Positions 7,447-15,336 of a stretch of DNA of 34,856 nucleotides are shown in pieces; position 1 is the stretch's first letter; each line of letters opens with the position of its first letter. The notes beneath the pieces are model-generated. The model searched no databases. It was not told the DNA's origin and worked only from the letters and a program-made list of their open reading frames with translations. This DNA comes from CAZQLE01 sp964593905 (GTDB lineage Bacteria > Chloroflexota > Anaerolineae > Anaerolineales > Anaerolineaceae), in NCBI GenBank assembly GCA_964593905.1, contig CAZQLE010000011.1, positions 1 to 34,856 on the forward strand, given 5' to 3'. The translations under genes and the position numbers were made by a program.

Positions 7447-9111
7447 TCACCCCGCGCTGAGGCGCACGATGATAACGGCTGCGCCCACCAGCAGCCCATA
7501 CACAAGATGACACAGCCAAAAATAAACGCGAAACACCCAGCGCACCCCGCGTGTGCGCTGGTGTAACACACTGGCGGTTTCTTCGCGGGTGAAGATCTCT
7601 TCAATCCCTTCCAGCGAACGTCTCAGGTCTGACCAGGTGCGGTTATAGCGCAGATAAAGCGATGAAAGCTGGACGAGCAGGATGAAGGCGATATAAACGC
7701 CATAAAATAACGCGCTCAGCCGGATGGCGGTCAGGGTGATGTCTTTATCCACCACGGCGGCCAGCAATACCCCCAACACAATCCCCAGCGTCTTAAACAG
7801 GTCGGTAACCAGCCCGCTGGTCAGATCGCCGATGGCGGCGCGGGTTTTATCGTTAAACTCGCGCATGGCGGTCAGATATTTGCCGCGCCGTTCAAAGTAG
7901 GCATCGACGCTTTTCTTGCGAAAGAACTCAAAATTGGCGTTGACCTCGCGGTATACCATATCCATGTTAAAGCTATCGAGCAGCAGGGTGAAGTTCTGGG
8001 CTGCGTCGCGCCCCATGCGCAGCGCCGCCACCCGGCGGGCAATGGAGAGCTTGTCGCTGGAGAAGCCCTCGTAAGCCCATTGGAACAATTGGAACAGCCC
8101 GGCAGACCCGCCGTTAAACCCCACCGGCGGCGCCTGCACCGTAATGAGTGGGTCGAGGGTTAAATCGGCCGTCACACTGCCGTTGACCAGTGTGTTCACC
8201 CGTTGGCCGAGATAGGCCAGACAGGCCTGGGCGCACAGGTCGCTTAAACGCCCGGCCAGGGTGTGATCGCGCACCTTCTGATTGGCCGGAATGGTATCAG
8301 CAAGATGAAAATGCAGCGGCGTCAAACGAGATGGGGCCGTCAACCAGATGCATTCGCGCAGACGGAATTCCAGAACTTCGCTCAGGGCTTTTCGTTCGGG
8401 CAGGGTATGGGTGATTTTCTCCCAGGCGGCCGCGTCCCAGGCGCTGCGTCCGAGCACGCTGAGATGAGACCCTACCACCGCGGCGCACGAATCACCCACC
8501 AGCAGCAGCAGCGCGGTTTTATCGGGCGGCAGCCAGTGTGGCTCCAGCCCGATCCAGGTCTGCCTTTCGTCAATAAACGCGACCAGCTCATGGGTTTTCC
8601 AGAAGAAGAGGACCTGCAGCGCGGCGGGCGCGCCCAGCGGGGCCAGCGCGGCCGCTTTATCCATGCGGGCCGTCAGCTCCACCTGCGGCAGCACGCCCTG
8701 CTGTTCCAATCCGGCGCACCAGTTCCAAATGTCAGTCTGGTCCACCGGCAGCGGCCGGGGGCCTTTCCAGGCGGCTTTGAATGCCGCACTCTCGGGCAGC
8801 CCGGCGGCGGCCGGACCGCTGAGCAGGGTATAGGTGGAGTCGATCTCCCACAGGGTGGGCAGGGCCTGACCGGCGGGGAGGATGCGCGCCGCGGCGCTGA
8901 ACTCTTGAAAAGAGAACAGCAGTTCAACTTGCAGCGTATCCAGCGCGGCGCTCAACTGCCCGACGATTTTCTGTGCTTCTGCGGGGGTCAGGCGGGTGCG
9001 GGTCAGGGTGAACGAGGCCTCGGTTTCAGAAACGGCCGGGTGATACTGTTCGGCGACCGACTGAACGGCATCGACGGCGGCGGCCAGGCGGGCAAACGGG
9101 TTGTTATTCAT
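7447..9111 (-). CDS. Uncharacterised protein with C-terminal membrane helices
   Basis: I do not recognise this protein of about 554 residues (559 if it starts at the ATG at 9126). The first 430 residues look soluble. The stretch from NANFEFFRKKSVDAYFERRG to the first helix is charged and probably helical. Three hydrophobic segments follow, numbered from 9126: about 442-459 (GIVLGVLLAAVV), 470-492 (ALFYGVYIAFILLVQLSSLY) and 534-554 (YFWLCHLVYGLLVGAAVIIV). The soluble part is therefore most likely cytoplasmic and tethered to the membrane. The start overlaps the end of the NdpA-like gene by 8 bases (or 23), with no clear ribosome site, so translation is probably coupled and the two products likely act together. 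No nuclease, ATPase or peptidase motif was seen. Confidence 0.75.
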   Translation of the reverse strand: MNNNPFARLAAAVDAVQSVAEQYHPAVSETEASFTLTRTRLTPAEAQKIVGQLSAALDTLQVELLFSFQEFSAAARILPAGQALPTLWEIDSTYTLLSGPAAAGLPESAAFKAAWKGPRPLPVDQTDIWNWCAGLEQQGVLPQVELTARMDKAAALAPLGAPAALQVLFFWKTHELVAFIDERQTWIGLEPHWLPPDKTALLLLVGDSCAAVVGSHLSVLGRSAWDAAAWEKITHTLPERKALSEVLEFRLRECIWLTAPSRLTPLHFHLADTIPANQKVRDHTLAGRLSDLCAQACLAYLGQRVNTLVNGSVTADLTLDPLITVQAPPVGFNGGSAGLFQLFQWAYEGFSSDKLSIARRVAALRMGRDAAQNFTLLLDSFNMDMVYREVNANFEFFRKKSVDAYFERRGKYLTAMREFNDKTRAAIGDLTSGLVTDLFKTLGIVLGVLLAAVVDKDITLTAIRLSALFYGVYIAFILLVQLSSLYLRYNRTWSDLRRSLEGIEEIFTREETASVLHQRTRGVRWVFRVYFWLCHLVYGLLVGAAVIIVRLSAG

Positions 9112-10135
9112 ATTTTGTGCGCACATCGGCGCGGTTAACTTGCAGGGTAAATTCCAGGGTGTCGCCGGTCAGCCCGGTTAACCCGTCAAAGCTGTCTGTC
9201 GGACCGCTGATTTCAAGCCCTTTGTGTTTGCCGGCGATCACTCGATAGATCATGCGGCGCGGTTTGTTGGCATGTTGGGCAAACACGGCCGCCGGAACCA
9301 GATACGCGCTCTCGCGTTCCAGATGTTTTCGCAGCGCATCGGCAGGAAAACCGCCCGAAAAGAGCTTTAGCTCAGCGGCGGTTTGTTCAATTTGCGCCGC
9401 GTTAATGCTGCCCGAAAAAGAGGCCAGTTTTTGCAGAAAGCGGGGCAGTTGCTGGGTTTGCAATACCAACTGTTGATTCTGGGCAAACTCTTCCAACTCG
9501 GTGGGCAGACGCTGAATCTGGTGTTCATCGGAAATCTTGAATTTGCATTTCAGAAATTGTTCCAAAAAATAACGTGAGACCCCGCGCACACCGCTCTCTT
9601 GAAAATCACACACTTTCAAATCGAAATCATCTTTTTGCGGGTGGGGGTAGATGGCGCCTTTTTGAATGCGCTGCACCAGCACATTGGCAATTTCTTGCAC
9701 GGTCAGATCCGGCTGATCATCTTTTACCAGGTGGACGAAAGCCTCTTTTTGAAAATAGACCTTGAACAACACGGCAAACACCCGCTTGGCGTCGGTATCA
9801 CGGCAGCGCAGCACAGCCAGCACAGCCGCCGAGGCATTGATCGGCGAGTTGTTGAAGAGCAGATCTGCCAGATCTCCGGCGGCCGCGAAAAACAGGGGGT
9901 CGTCTTGCTGCACAGCCTGAATGGCGGTTTTCGCCTCGTTGGAGGTGGCGACAAAGCGGGCCGAAAGACTGTTGCCCGAGTCTTCTGCTTTGATCAAGTC
10001 TTCAGTGCATTTGATGAAAAAATTCTGGATGGTGAGATGCAGATTGGCGACCGGCAGTTCAACGGTTGCTTTGGCGAGGGTCTTGCCGGGTGGGTTGACC
10101 AGATGAAAAACAGCCCGTTCCAACTCAATTGTCAT
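9104..10135 (-). CDS. NdpA/YejK-like nucleoid-associated protein
   Basis: This 343-residue protein resembles the 37-kDa nucleoid-associated protein family (NdpA/YejK), members of which associate with DNA. Supporting features recalled from the family are the opening ERAVFHLV, the central FKVYFQKEAFVHLV, and, about residues 150-200, an IYPHPQKDDFDLKVCDF segment followed by YFLEQFLKCK, which corresponds to the family's SEYFL-C region. The end (LEISGPTDSFDGL...GDTLEFTLQV) fits the family's beta-rich tail. ATG 10135 has an excellent ribosome site, AGGGAGGG on the minus strand (10147-10140). It is the first gene of a two-gene unit with the membrane protein that follows. The family call is from memory of motifs, not a search. 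Confidence 0.6.
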   Translation of the reverse strand: MTIELERAVFHLVNPPGKTLAKATVELPVANLHLTIQNFFIKCTEDLIKAEDSGNSLSARFVATSNEAKTAIQAVQQDDPLFFAAAGDLADLLFNNSPINASAAVLAVLRCRDTDAKRVFAVLFKVYFQKEAFVHLVKDDQPDLTVQEIANVLVQRIQKGAIYPHPQKDDFDLKVCDFQESGVRGVSRYFLEQFLKCKFKISDEHQIQRLPTELEEFAQNQQLVLQTQQLPRFLQKLASFSGSINAAQIEQTAAELKLFSGGFPADALRKHLERESAYLVPAAVFAQHANKPRRMIYRVIAGKHKGLEISGPTDSFDGLTGLTGDTLEFTLQVNRADVRTKYE

Positions 10136-10160
10136 GAATCCCTCCCTGCCTACTGTGTTT

Positions 10161-10166
10161 ATTATA
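10161..10166 (-). promoter_or_regulatory. -10 box for the NdpA-like two-gene unit
   Basis: The minus strand reads TATAAT at 10166-10161, 25 bases before the start codon, with the AGGGAGGG ribosome site between them. No good -35 box is visible, though TTGTGA lies close upstream at the wrong spacing. Confidence 0.5.
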
Positions 10167-10217
10167 CGGCGGAATCACAACCGACGGGCGATGGCGGGGG
10201 GAGCAGTTGGGGCGGCG

Positions 10218-11294
10218 TTACCCCCCTGTTTCAAGGGGTTCAATGACCGGCCCGGCGGGGGTATCTTTTACCTGCCAGCCCAGGGCCAGGATGCGCGCGC
10301 GCAGTGTGTCTGATTCGCCCCAGTTGCGGTTTTCGCGGGCCTGCTGGCGCAGCATCACCAGGTTTTGCACTTCCACCGGGACCACAAGGCGGGCATCCTG
10401 TTCGACGGCGCGGCGCAGCCGGTGTTCTTCCATTTTCGTTCGCGCGGCTTCGGGCAGGCCCAGGTCTTCCCAGCCGGGAAGGCGAAAACTACCCAGTGTC
10501 TCCATCGGCAGCACGCCCCCTGAAAGCAGCGTTTCTTCATGACCGTCGCGCAAGATGTGCAGCGCATCTTTTCCGGCGGCCTGAAACGTTCCGTTTTCAA
10601 AGTCAAACACGGCTGCGGTTTGCTCATCAATACCCAGAATCACACTTTGCGGTGGAATCATCTCGCGCAGCAGGTTGAAACGCGGCGCGCCCATAAAACA
10701 GTAGCGGGTATCCAGCTCGGCGCCGCCGTCGTTATTGTTCCAATGGGGCAGGATGATGAGATTCAGCCCAAAGGGGCGAAACAGGTCCAGACCGGTTTTC
10801 CAGAAAGGATCTTCGCCGACTTTGTAAATCTCATATACCGGGAGGGATAATGACCCCATCGCGATGGCTGCGGCCGAAGCCAGCGCCAGCGCTGCACCGC
10901 AGGCGTGGCGGGCGCGCACCCACTGCCAGGCCAGGCTGCTGCGCAGTTGCCGAATGGTATAAGACGGGCTGCCAGGCCCCAGAAAGATCAGGTTGCTGTC
11001 GAGCAAAGGCTCGAGCAGCGCCGGGTCGTTTGGGCTTAAATCTGTCCCCAGCCGCCGGGCGGGCAACACGCTCACCACAGGGCGGTAGTTTTGCAGCCGC
11101 ACAGCCATATATTCTCCCACCCGGCCGGCCACGCGCGACGCGTTAAGTTCAAACCCGGCGGGGGTCTCAAGAACACTGACCTGCAAGGGCAGCGGTTGAT
11201 TTTGGACCAGCAGTTCGTAAACTTGCCCACCGGCGGCGGCTGTTTCTCCAGAGCCGATCAGGGCGATTTTTCCAAAGGCAGGTTTTTGATTCAT
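10218..11294 (-). CDS. S51/cyanophycinase-like protein with a CysRS-like C-terminal segment
   Basis: This 358-residue protein joins two parts. Residues 1-270 resemble the peptidase S51 / class I amidotransferase-like fold: IALIGSGET start, ETPAGF, LIFLGPGSPSYTIRQL, and ALASAAAIAMG, where Ser140 lies where the nucleophile of the GTSAGA motif sits (the glycine is replaced by alanine). Residues about 305-350 match the last helical segment of cysteinyl-tRNA synthetase: a Pro-Glu-Val segment, LRQQAREN, Trp325, Ser328-Asp329, Arg332, then Gly339, Asp344 and Gly348. No aminoacylation core is present, so it is not a synthetase. Whether it is an active hydrolase is open. It is preceded by its own -10 box and separated by 82 bases from the NdpA-like gene. 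Confidence 0.75.
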   Translation of the reverse strand: MNQKPAFGKIALIGSGETAAAGGQVYELLVQNQPLPLQVSVLETPAGFELNASRVAGRVGEYMAVRLQNYRPVVSVLPARRLGTDLSPNDPALLEPLLDSNLIFLGPGSPSYTIRQLRSSLAWQWVRARHACGAALALASAAAIAMGSLSLPVYEIYKVGEDPFWKTGLDLFRPFGLNLIILPHWNNNDGGAELDTRYCFMGAPRFNLLREMIPPQSVILGIDEQTAAVFDFENGTFQAAGKDALHILRDGHEETLLSGGVLPMETLGSFRLPGWEDLGLPEAARTKMEEHRLRRAVEQDARLVVPVEVQNLVMLRQQARENRNWGESDTLRARILALGWQVKDTPAGPVIEPLETGG

Positions 11295-11323
11295 CGTTTT
11301 TCTTTCCAGTGACTTTGATTTTT

Positions 11324-11329
11324 ATTATA
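11324..11329 (-). promoter_or_regulatory. -10 box for the S51-like gene
   Basis: The minus strand reads TATAAT at 11329-11324, 30 bases before the ATG at 11294. No convincing -35 element was found. The rest of the 292-base gap up to dnaG holds short GC-rich inverted repeats near 11400-11430 but no clear forward promoter. Confidence 0.45.
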
Positions 11330-11586
11330 GAATGAAATTACTCAACAGTGTCTGGTTTGTATAACCCGCAGGATTTTGTTTTTGGACCTTTCATCACAAC
11401 CGGCCTGCGCAAAAACCGGCCGCCGCCGGGCAACTTTTCTTCCGGTTACATCCTTTTGCGATTTTGGGGTTAAAATAAGCAGCGACCTCCCCATTCATTT
11501 CGATCTCATCCGGTCGCAACTCTGATAAAAATATTCTCTTTTTTGCATCTTTGCTGCCGGCAGTTGAGGAAAGACCTTTAGAAAAC

Positions 11587-13518
11587 ATGTCATCGATTGA
11601 TGAAATTAAAGCGCGGATCGATATTGTCGATCTGGTGTCTGAAACGGTGAAACTGCGCCGGGCCGGTAAAAACTTTACCGGCTTTTGCCCGTTTCACGCG
11701 AATACCCGCACCCCCGCTTTTGTGGTCTTCCCCGATTCTGGCACCTGGCGCTGCTTTGGGCAGTGTAACGAGGGCGGCGATATCTTCCGCTATGTAATGA
11801 AGAAGGAAGGCTGGGATTTTGCCGAGACGCTGCAACACCTGGCGCAGCGCGCCGGGGTGGTGTTGGAAGCGCCCACTGCCCAGAAAAAAGAGGAAGAAGA
11901 CCAGCACGAACGTCTGCGCACCCTGCTGGAGGATGCGGTGACGTTTTATCGCCATCATTTGCTGCAAACTCCGGCTGGCAAACCCGCGCTGGAATTTTTA
12001 ACCCGCCGCGGCCTGACCCAGGAAACGATGGAACAATTTGGCCTGGGGTATGCCCCCCAGTCATGGGATACGGCGTTGAATTACTTTACCGGGCGCGGCT
12101 ATACCCCGGCTGAACTGCTGGAAGTGGGCCTGGTGACTGAGCGCCGCAATGAAGACGGCAATCTGAAAGAAAACGGCGGGGTGTATGACCGCTTTCGCAA
12201 CCGGGTGATGTTCCCCATTCGAGATGGGCTGGGGCGCATGGCCGGTTTTGGCGCGCGCATTCTGAATCCCGATGATATGCCCAAGTTTCTTAATTCGCCC
12301 CAGACGGCGTTGTTTGATAAGGGCCGTCTGTTATATGGCCTGGACCTTGCGCGTAAAGCCATTCGCACGCAAGACCAGGTGGTGATTGTGGAAGGCTATC
12401 TGGATGTGATCGTGCTGCACCAGGGCGGTTTTCGCAACACGGTTTCGCCCATGGGTACCGCGCTGACCGAAGACCAGGTGCGCTATCTAAAGCGCTTTAC
12501 GCGGCGCATGGTGCTGGCGTTGGATGCCGATGCGGCCGGGGCCAAAGCCACCCTGCGCGGTTTGGAAGTGGCCCGGCAGGCCATGGATCACAGCGCTGAG
12601 ATGTCGTTCGACGCGCGCGGTCTGCTGCGCAACGAGGCGCGGCTGCAAGCCGATTTGCGTGTAACGGCCATTCCCGATGGAATGGACCCCGACGAAGTGG
12701 TGCTGCGCGACCCGGCTGAGTGGGAAGCTATTCTGGCCGCGGCGCAGCCGATTGTGATTCATGTCATGGAAACCCTGGCCGCGGCGCAGAATCTGGAAGA
12801 CCCCAAGGTTAAACGGGATGTCGCTGCGCAGGTGCTGCCTTTAATTGAAGATGTGCCCGACCCGGTTGAACGCGACGCCTACCGCCAGCGTCTGGCGCGG
12901 CTGTTGCGCGTAGATGAACGCAGCCTGCTGGGCAGCGGTTCTGGCAGCGGGCCGGCCGGTGGCCGCCGCCCGGCCCGGCGACGCGAACAGCAGGCCTCGG
13001 CCGTTGCCGCGCTTACCGACCGGGTGAAGCTGCACGCCGACCTGGAAGAGCACAGTCTGCGCTTGCTGCTGCGCCAGCCCGAGGCGTTGTATTTGTTGGA
13101 TCGAAACTTGCAAAACGCAGGGTTAATTCGTTTTACCCCCGAAGATTATGACCGGGCAGATTATCAACTGCTGGTGCGGCTGGTGATTCGCGCTCTGGAG
13201 CAAGATCAAATGGAACCGCAGCGCCATCTGGAAGAGAATTTGCCCGAAGAATTGGAAGACGCCTATCAGGGGTTAAGATCTCCGCTGGAGCAAGGCGAAC
13301 CCACCACCGATAAGCTGGTTGAAGACCTGGTGCGCACTGTGGTGCGCCTGCGCAGTGAGCGCATTTCAGCCGGATTAAACCAGATTCGTTTTTTTCAACA
13401 AGACTTACAGGAACAGGGAGAAATTCAAATTGACGCATATCGTGAATTGGTCTTGCAATATGCCCAGACCCTGGCGCGTCTGAACCGCCTCATCGGCCAA
13501 CCCGTCCAACTCGACTAA
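11587..13518 (+). CDS. dnaG: DNA primase
   Basis: DnaG makes the RNA primers for DNA replication and works with the replicative helicase. From ATG 11587 it is 643 residues, close to the usual size. The N-terminal zinc finger has Cys34-His37 in CPFH and Cys56/Cys60 in CFGQC; the last pair has three residues between the cysteines rather than the usual two. The catalytic RNA polymerase/Toprim core shows GFGARIL, KFLNSPQTALFDKG, VEGYLDV and the metal-binding ALDADAAG. The C-terminal part, after a basic linker near residue 460, is the helicase-interacting region. The frame is open from TTG 11551, but homologues start at SSIDEIKARIDIVDLV. It is followed after 26 bases by the sigma factor gene, a common pairing, here without rpsU. 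Confidence 0.95.
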   Translation: MSSIDEIKARIDIVDLVSETVKLRRAGKNFTGFCPFHANTRTPAFVVFPDSGTWRCFGQCNEGGDIFRYVMKKEGWDFAETLQHLAQRAGVVLEAPTAQKKEEEDQHERLRTLLEDAVTFYRHHLLQTPAGKPALEFLTRRGLTQETMEQFGLGYAPQSWDTALNYFTGRGYTPAELLEVGLVTERRNEDGNLKENGGVYDRFRNRVMFPIRDGLGRMAGFGARILNPDDMPKFLNSPQTALFDKGRLLYGLDLARKAIRTQDQVVIVEGYLDVIVLHQGGFRNTVSPMGTALTEDQVRYLKRFTRRMVLALDADAAGAKATLRGLEVARQAMDHSAEMSFDARGLLRNEARLQADLRVTAIPDGMDPDEVVLRDPAEWEAILAAAQPIVIHVMETLAAAQNLEDPKVKRDVAAQVLPLIEDVPDPVERDAYRQRLARLLRVDERSLLGSGSGSGPAGGRRPARRREQQASAVAALTDRVKLHADLEEHSLRLLLRQPEALYLLDRNLQNAGLIRFTPEDYDRADYQLLVRLVIRALEQDQMEPQRHLEENLPEELEDAYQGLRSPLEQGEPTTDKLVEDLVRTVVRLRSERISAGLNQIRFFQQDLQEQGEIQIDAYRELVLQYAQTLARLNRLIGQPVQLD

Positions 13519-13538
13519 TTTCATTTGTATGGTATAGT
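13511..13538 (+). promoter_or_regulatory. Possible internal promoter for a leaderless rpoD transcript
   Basis: TGGTATAGT (13530-13538) is an extended -10 sequence; TCGACT (13511-13516) lies 16 bases before the hexamer as a weak -35. The expected start of transcription is at or next to the ATG at 13545. No ribosome site precedes that ATG, which fits leaderless translation. Confidence 0.4.
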
Positions 13539-13544
13539 TAACCC

Positions 13545-15191
13545 ATGTCTCGCCCGAAAAAAACCTCCCCCTCCCCAAAAGCGAAATCGACTGTAGAAAA
13601 TGCCACCCGCAGCCGCAAGACCGGTGCTGCCGGGCGTGGTGGAAAATCTTCCACCGGTAAGGCTGTTCCATCGGATGAGCTGATGGATGCCCCGGTATTG
13701 GATGAAGAGTTTTTGGAAAAAGACGAACCCGATGAGGGAGTGTTGGCCAAAACCGCGGAGGATCTCCCGGATGCGACCGACGACCCGTTGGCGCTGCTGG
13801 CCAACCCCAACCTGGCGGTTGAGCTTTCTGAAGACCCCGTCCGGTTGTACCTTAAGGAGATCGGTCAGATCAACTTGCTGGATGCCGACAGCGAGTTTCG
13901 CCTGGCAGCGCGGATCGAAGCGGACCGCCTGCTGGAAGAACTGGAAAAACGCTTTGGCACCCCCGACCAGCCCGATTATCTGCGCCAGATTTATACCGAG
14001 ATTGCCATCGGGTTGCTGGAGGCCTGGAAAGGCTTGCAGGCCGGGTCGCATAAATTAAACGCCGATATCATGCCCGATATCAGTCTGATGATCTCTGAAG
14101 CCCAGTCGCTGCGCGCCATCTGGCAGGCAGACGTGCCTTCTTATCTGCGCTCCTTCCTTGATAACGGCCAGTGGGGCCGCGAGCCAAGCTGGGACAGCCT
14201 GGTGCGAGAAGCCTTCAGTGCCTTCCTGCGTCTGTATTTGCTGCCGTCATCCACCGCCGAAAAGCTGCTGCGGGTTTTGCAGCAAGATGCCGAAATGCCC
14301 CCGCTGGAATTCTTCATCGATCATTTGCCGACCGACCGGGTGCTTTCAGAAGAAATTGAAAATATCCACTGGCGGGCAGAAGAAGCCAACCAGACCCTGA
14401 TCCGCGCCAACCTGCGCCTGGTGGTCAGCATTGCCAAGCGCTACCTCGGGCGTGGCATTTCCTTCCTCGATCTGATTCAGGAAGGCAACCTGGGGCTGCT
14501 GCGCGCGGTGACCAAGTTTGACCCCACCCGCGGTTTTAAATTCAGCACCTATGCCACCTGGTGGATTCGACAGTCGATCAGCCGCTATATCGCTGAACAG
14601 GCGCGCACAATTCGCATTCCGGTTCATCTGTTTGAGGCCATCACCCGTTTGCTGCGTGTTCAACGCAGCAAGGTGCAGGAATTGGGCCGCGAACCCACGC
14701 TGGAAGAGCTGGCGCTGGATTCGAACCTGCTGTCGGAAGAAGATATCGAGTTAATTCGTCAGTCCAAGGTGCTTGAATCGGGTCCGCTGGACCCCGAAGT
14801 GCACCGGCGACTGTTGTGGGCGATTAATAAGGTGCAGCGCATTTTACAATCGGCCGAAGAGCCAGTGTCGTTGGAACGCCCGGTGGGGGATGAAGAAAGC
14901 AGCCAGTTGGGCGATTTTATTGAGGATGATGAAGCCCTTGAGCCAATGGATGCTGCCGCGCGCGAAATGCTGCGTGAACAGGTTCAAAATGCACTTTCGG
15001 CGCTTTCAGAACGCGAGCGCCAGGTGTTGGAACTGCGCTTTGGGCTGATTGATGGCAAAGATCACACGCTGGAAGAAGTGAGCCGTTACTTCAACGTCAC
15101 CCGTGAACGCATCCGCCAGATTGAAGCCAAGGCGCTGCGTAAACTGCGCCACCCAACCCGCAGCCGTCATTTGCGTGAATACTTAAGCTAA
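13545..15191 (+). CDS. rpoD: Primary RNA polymerase sigma factor (sigma-70/SigA)
   Basis: This 548-residue sigma factor directs RNA polymerase to housekeeping promoters. The first 85 residues are a low-complexity charged extension. Region 1.2 follows (DPVRLYLKEIGQINLLD). A spacer of about 150 residues precedes region 2, which begins near residue 285: LIRANLRLVVSIAKRYLGRG, FLDLIQEGNLGLLRAV, and the -10 reading segment FKFSTYATWWIRQSISRYI. Region 3 starts at ARTIRIPVHLFEAITRLLRV. Region 4 (SALSERERQVLELRFG, then EEVSRYFNVTRERIRQIEA) binds the -35 box. All these match group 1 sigma factors. The Trp-Trp of region 2.4 is present. It sits 26 bases after dnaG and may also have its own promoter. Confidence 0.95.
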   Translation: MSRPKKTSPSPKAKSTVENATRSRKTGAAGRGGKSSTGKAVPSDELMDAPVLDEEFLEKDEPDEGVLAKTAEDLPDATDDPLALLANPNLAVELSEDPVRLYLKEIGQINLLDADSEFRLAARIEADRLLEELEKRFGTPDQPDYLRQIYTEIAIGLLEAWKGLQAGSHKLNADIMPDISLMISEAQSLRAIWQADVPSYLRSFLDNGQWGREPSWDSLVREAFSAFLRLYLLPSSTAEKLLRVLQQDAEMPPLEFFIDHLPTDRVLSEEIENIHWRAEEANQTLIRANLRLVVSIAKRYLGRGISFLDLIQEGNLGLLRAVTKFDPTRGFKFSTYATWWIRQSISRYIAEQARTIRIPVHLFEAITRLLRVQRSKVQELGREPTLEELALDSNLLSEEDIELIRQSKVLESGPLDPEVHRRLLWAINKVQRILQSAEEPVSLERPVGDEESSQLGDFIEDDEALEPMDAAAREMLREQVQNALSALSERERQVLELRFGLIDGKDHTLEEVSRYFNVTRERIRQIEAKALRKLRHPTRSRHLREYLS

Positions 15192-15336
15192 TCACCGTCG
15201 ATAAAATTGGCGCCGCCCGCGGTGTGCCAGTTAAAAAAAGAAGACCATTCTTCATCAGCCGAATAGACACGCCGTTTTCCGGTTCTTTTGGGTCACCGGG
15301 TTAACCGGCACAGATTAAACGATTTGCAGGGTTGCT

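Noticed and set aside
7012..7604. Several short frames on both strands (for example 7012-7362, 7103-7396, 7371-7604)
   Set aside because: They arise from the palindromic repeat, are Arg/Cys-rich, and repeat the same peptides on both strands; no ribosome sites fit.
8263..9138. A 291-residue plus-strand frame opposite the unknown membrane protein
   Set aside because: Its Gly/Gln/Arg-rich composition is typical of an antisense shadow, while the minus-strand frame has normal protein composition and membrane helices.
15192..15336. A terminator or promoter between rpoD and the cyclase gene
   Set aside because: Short inverted segments such as GAAGACCATTCTTC and GGTTAACC are present, but none has a strong stem with a T-run or a paired -35/-10 set.
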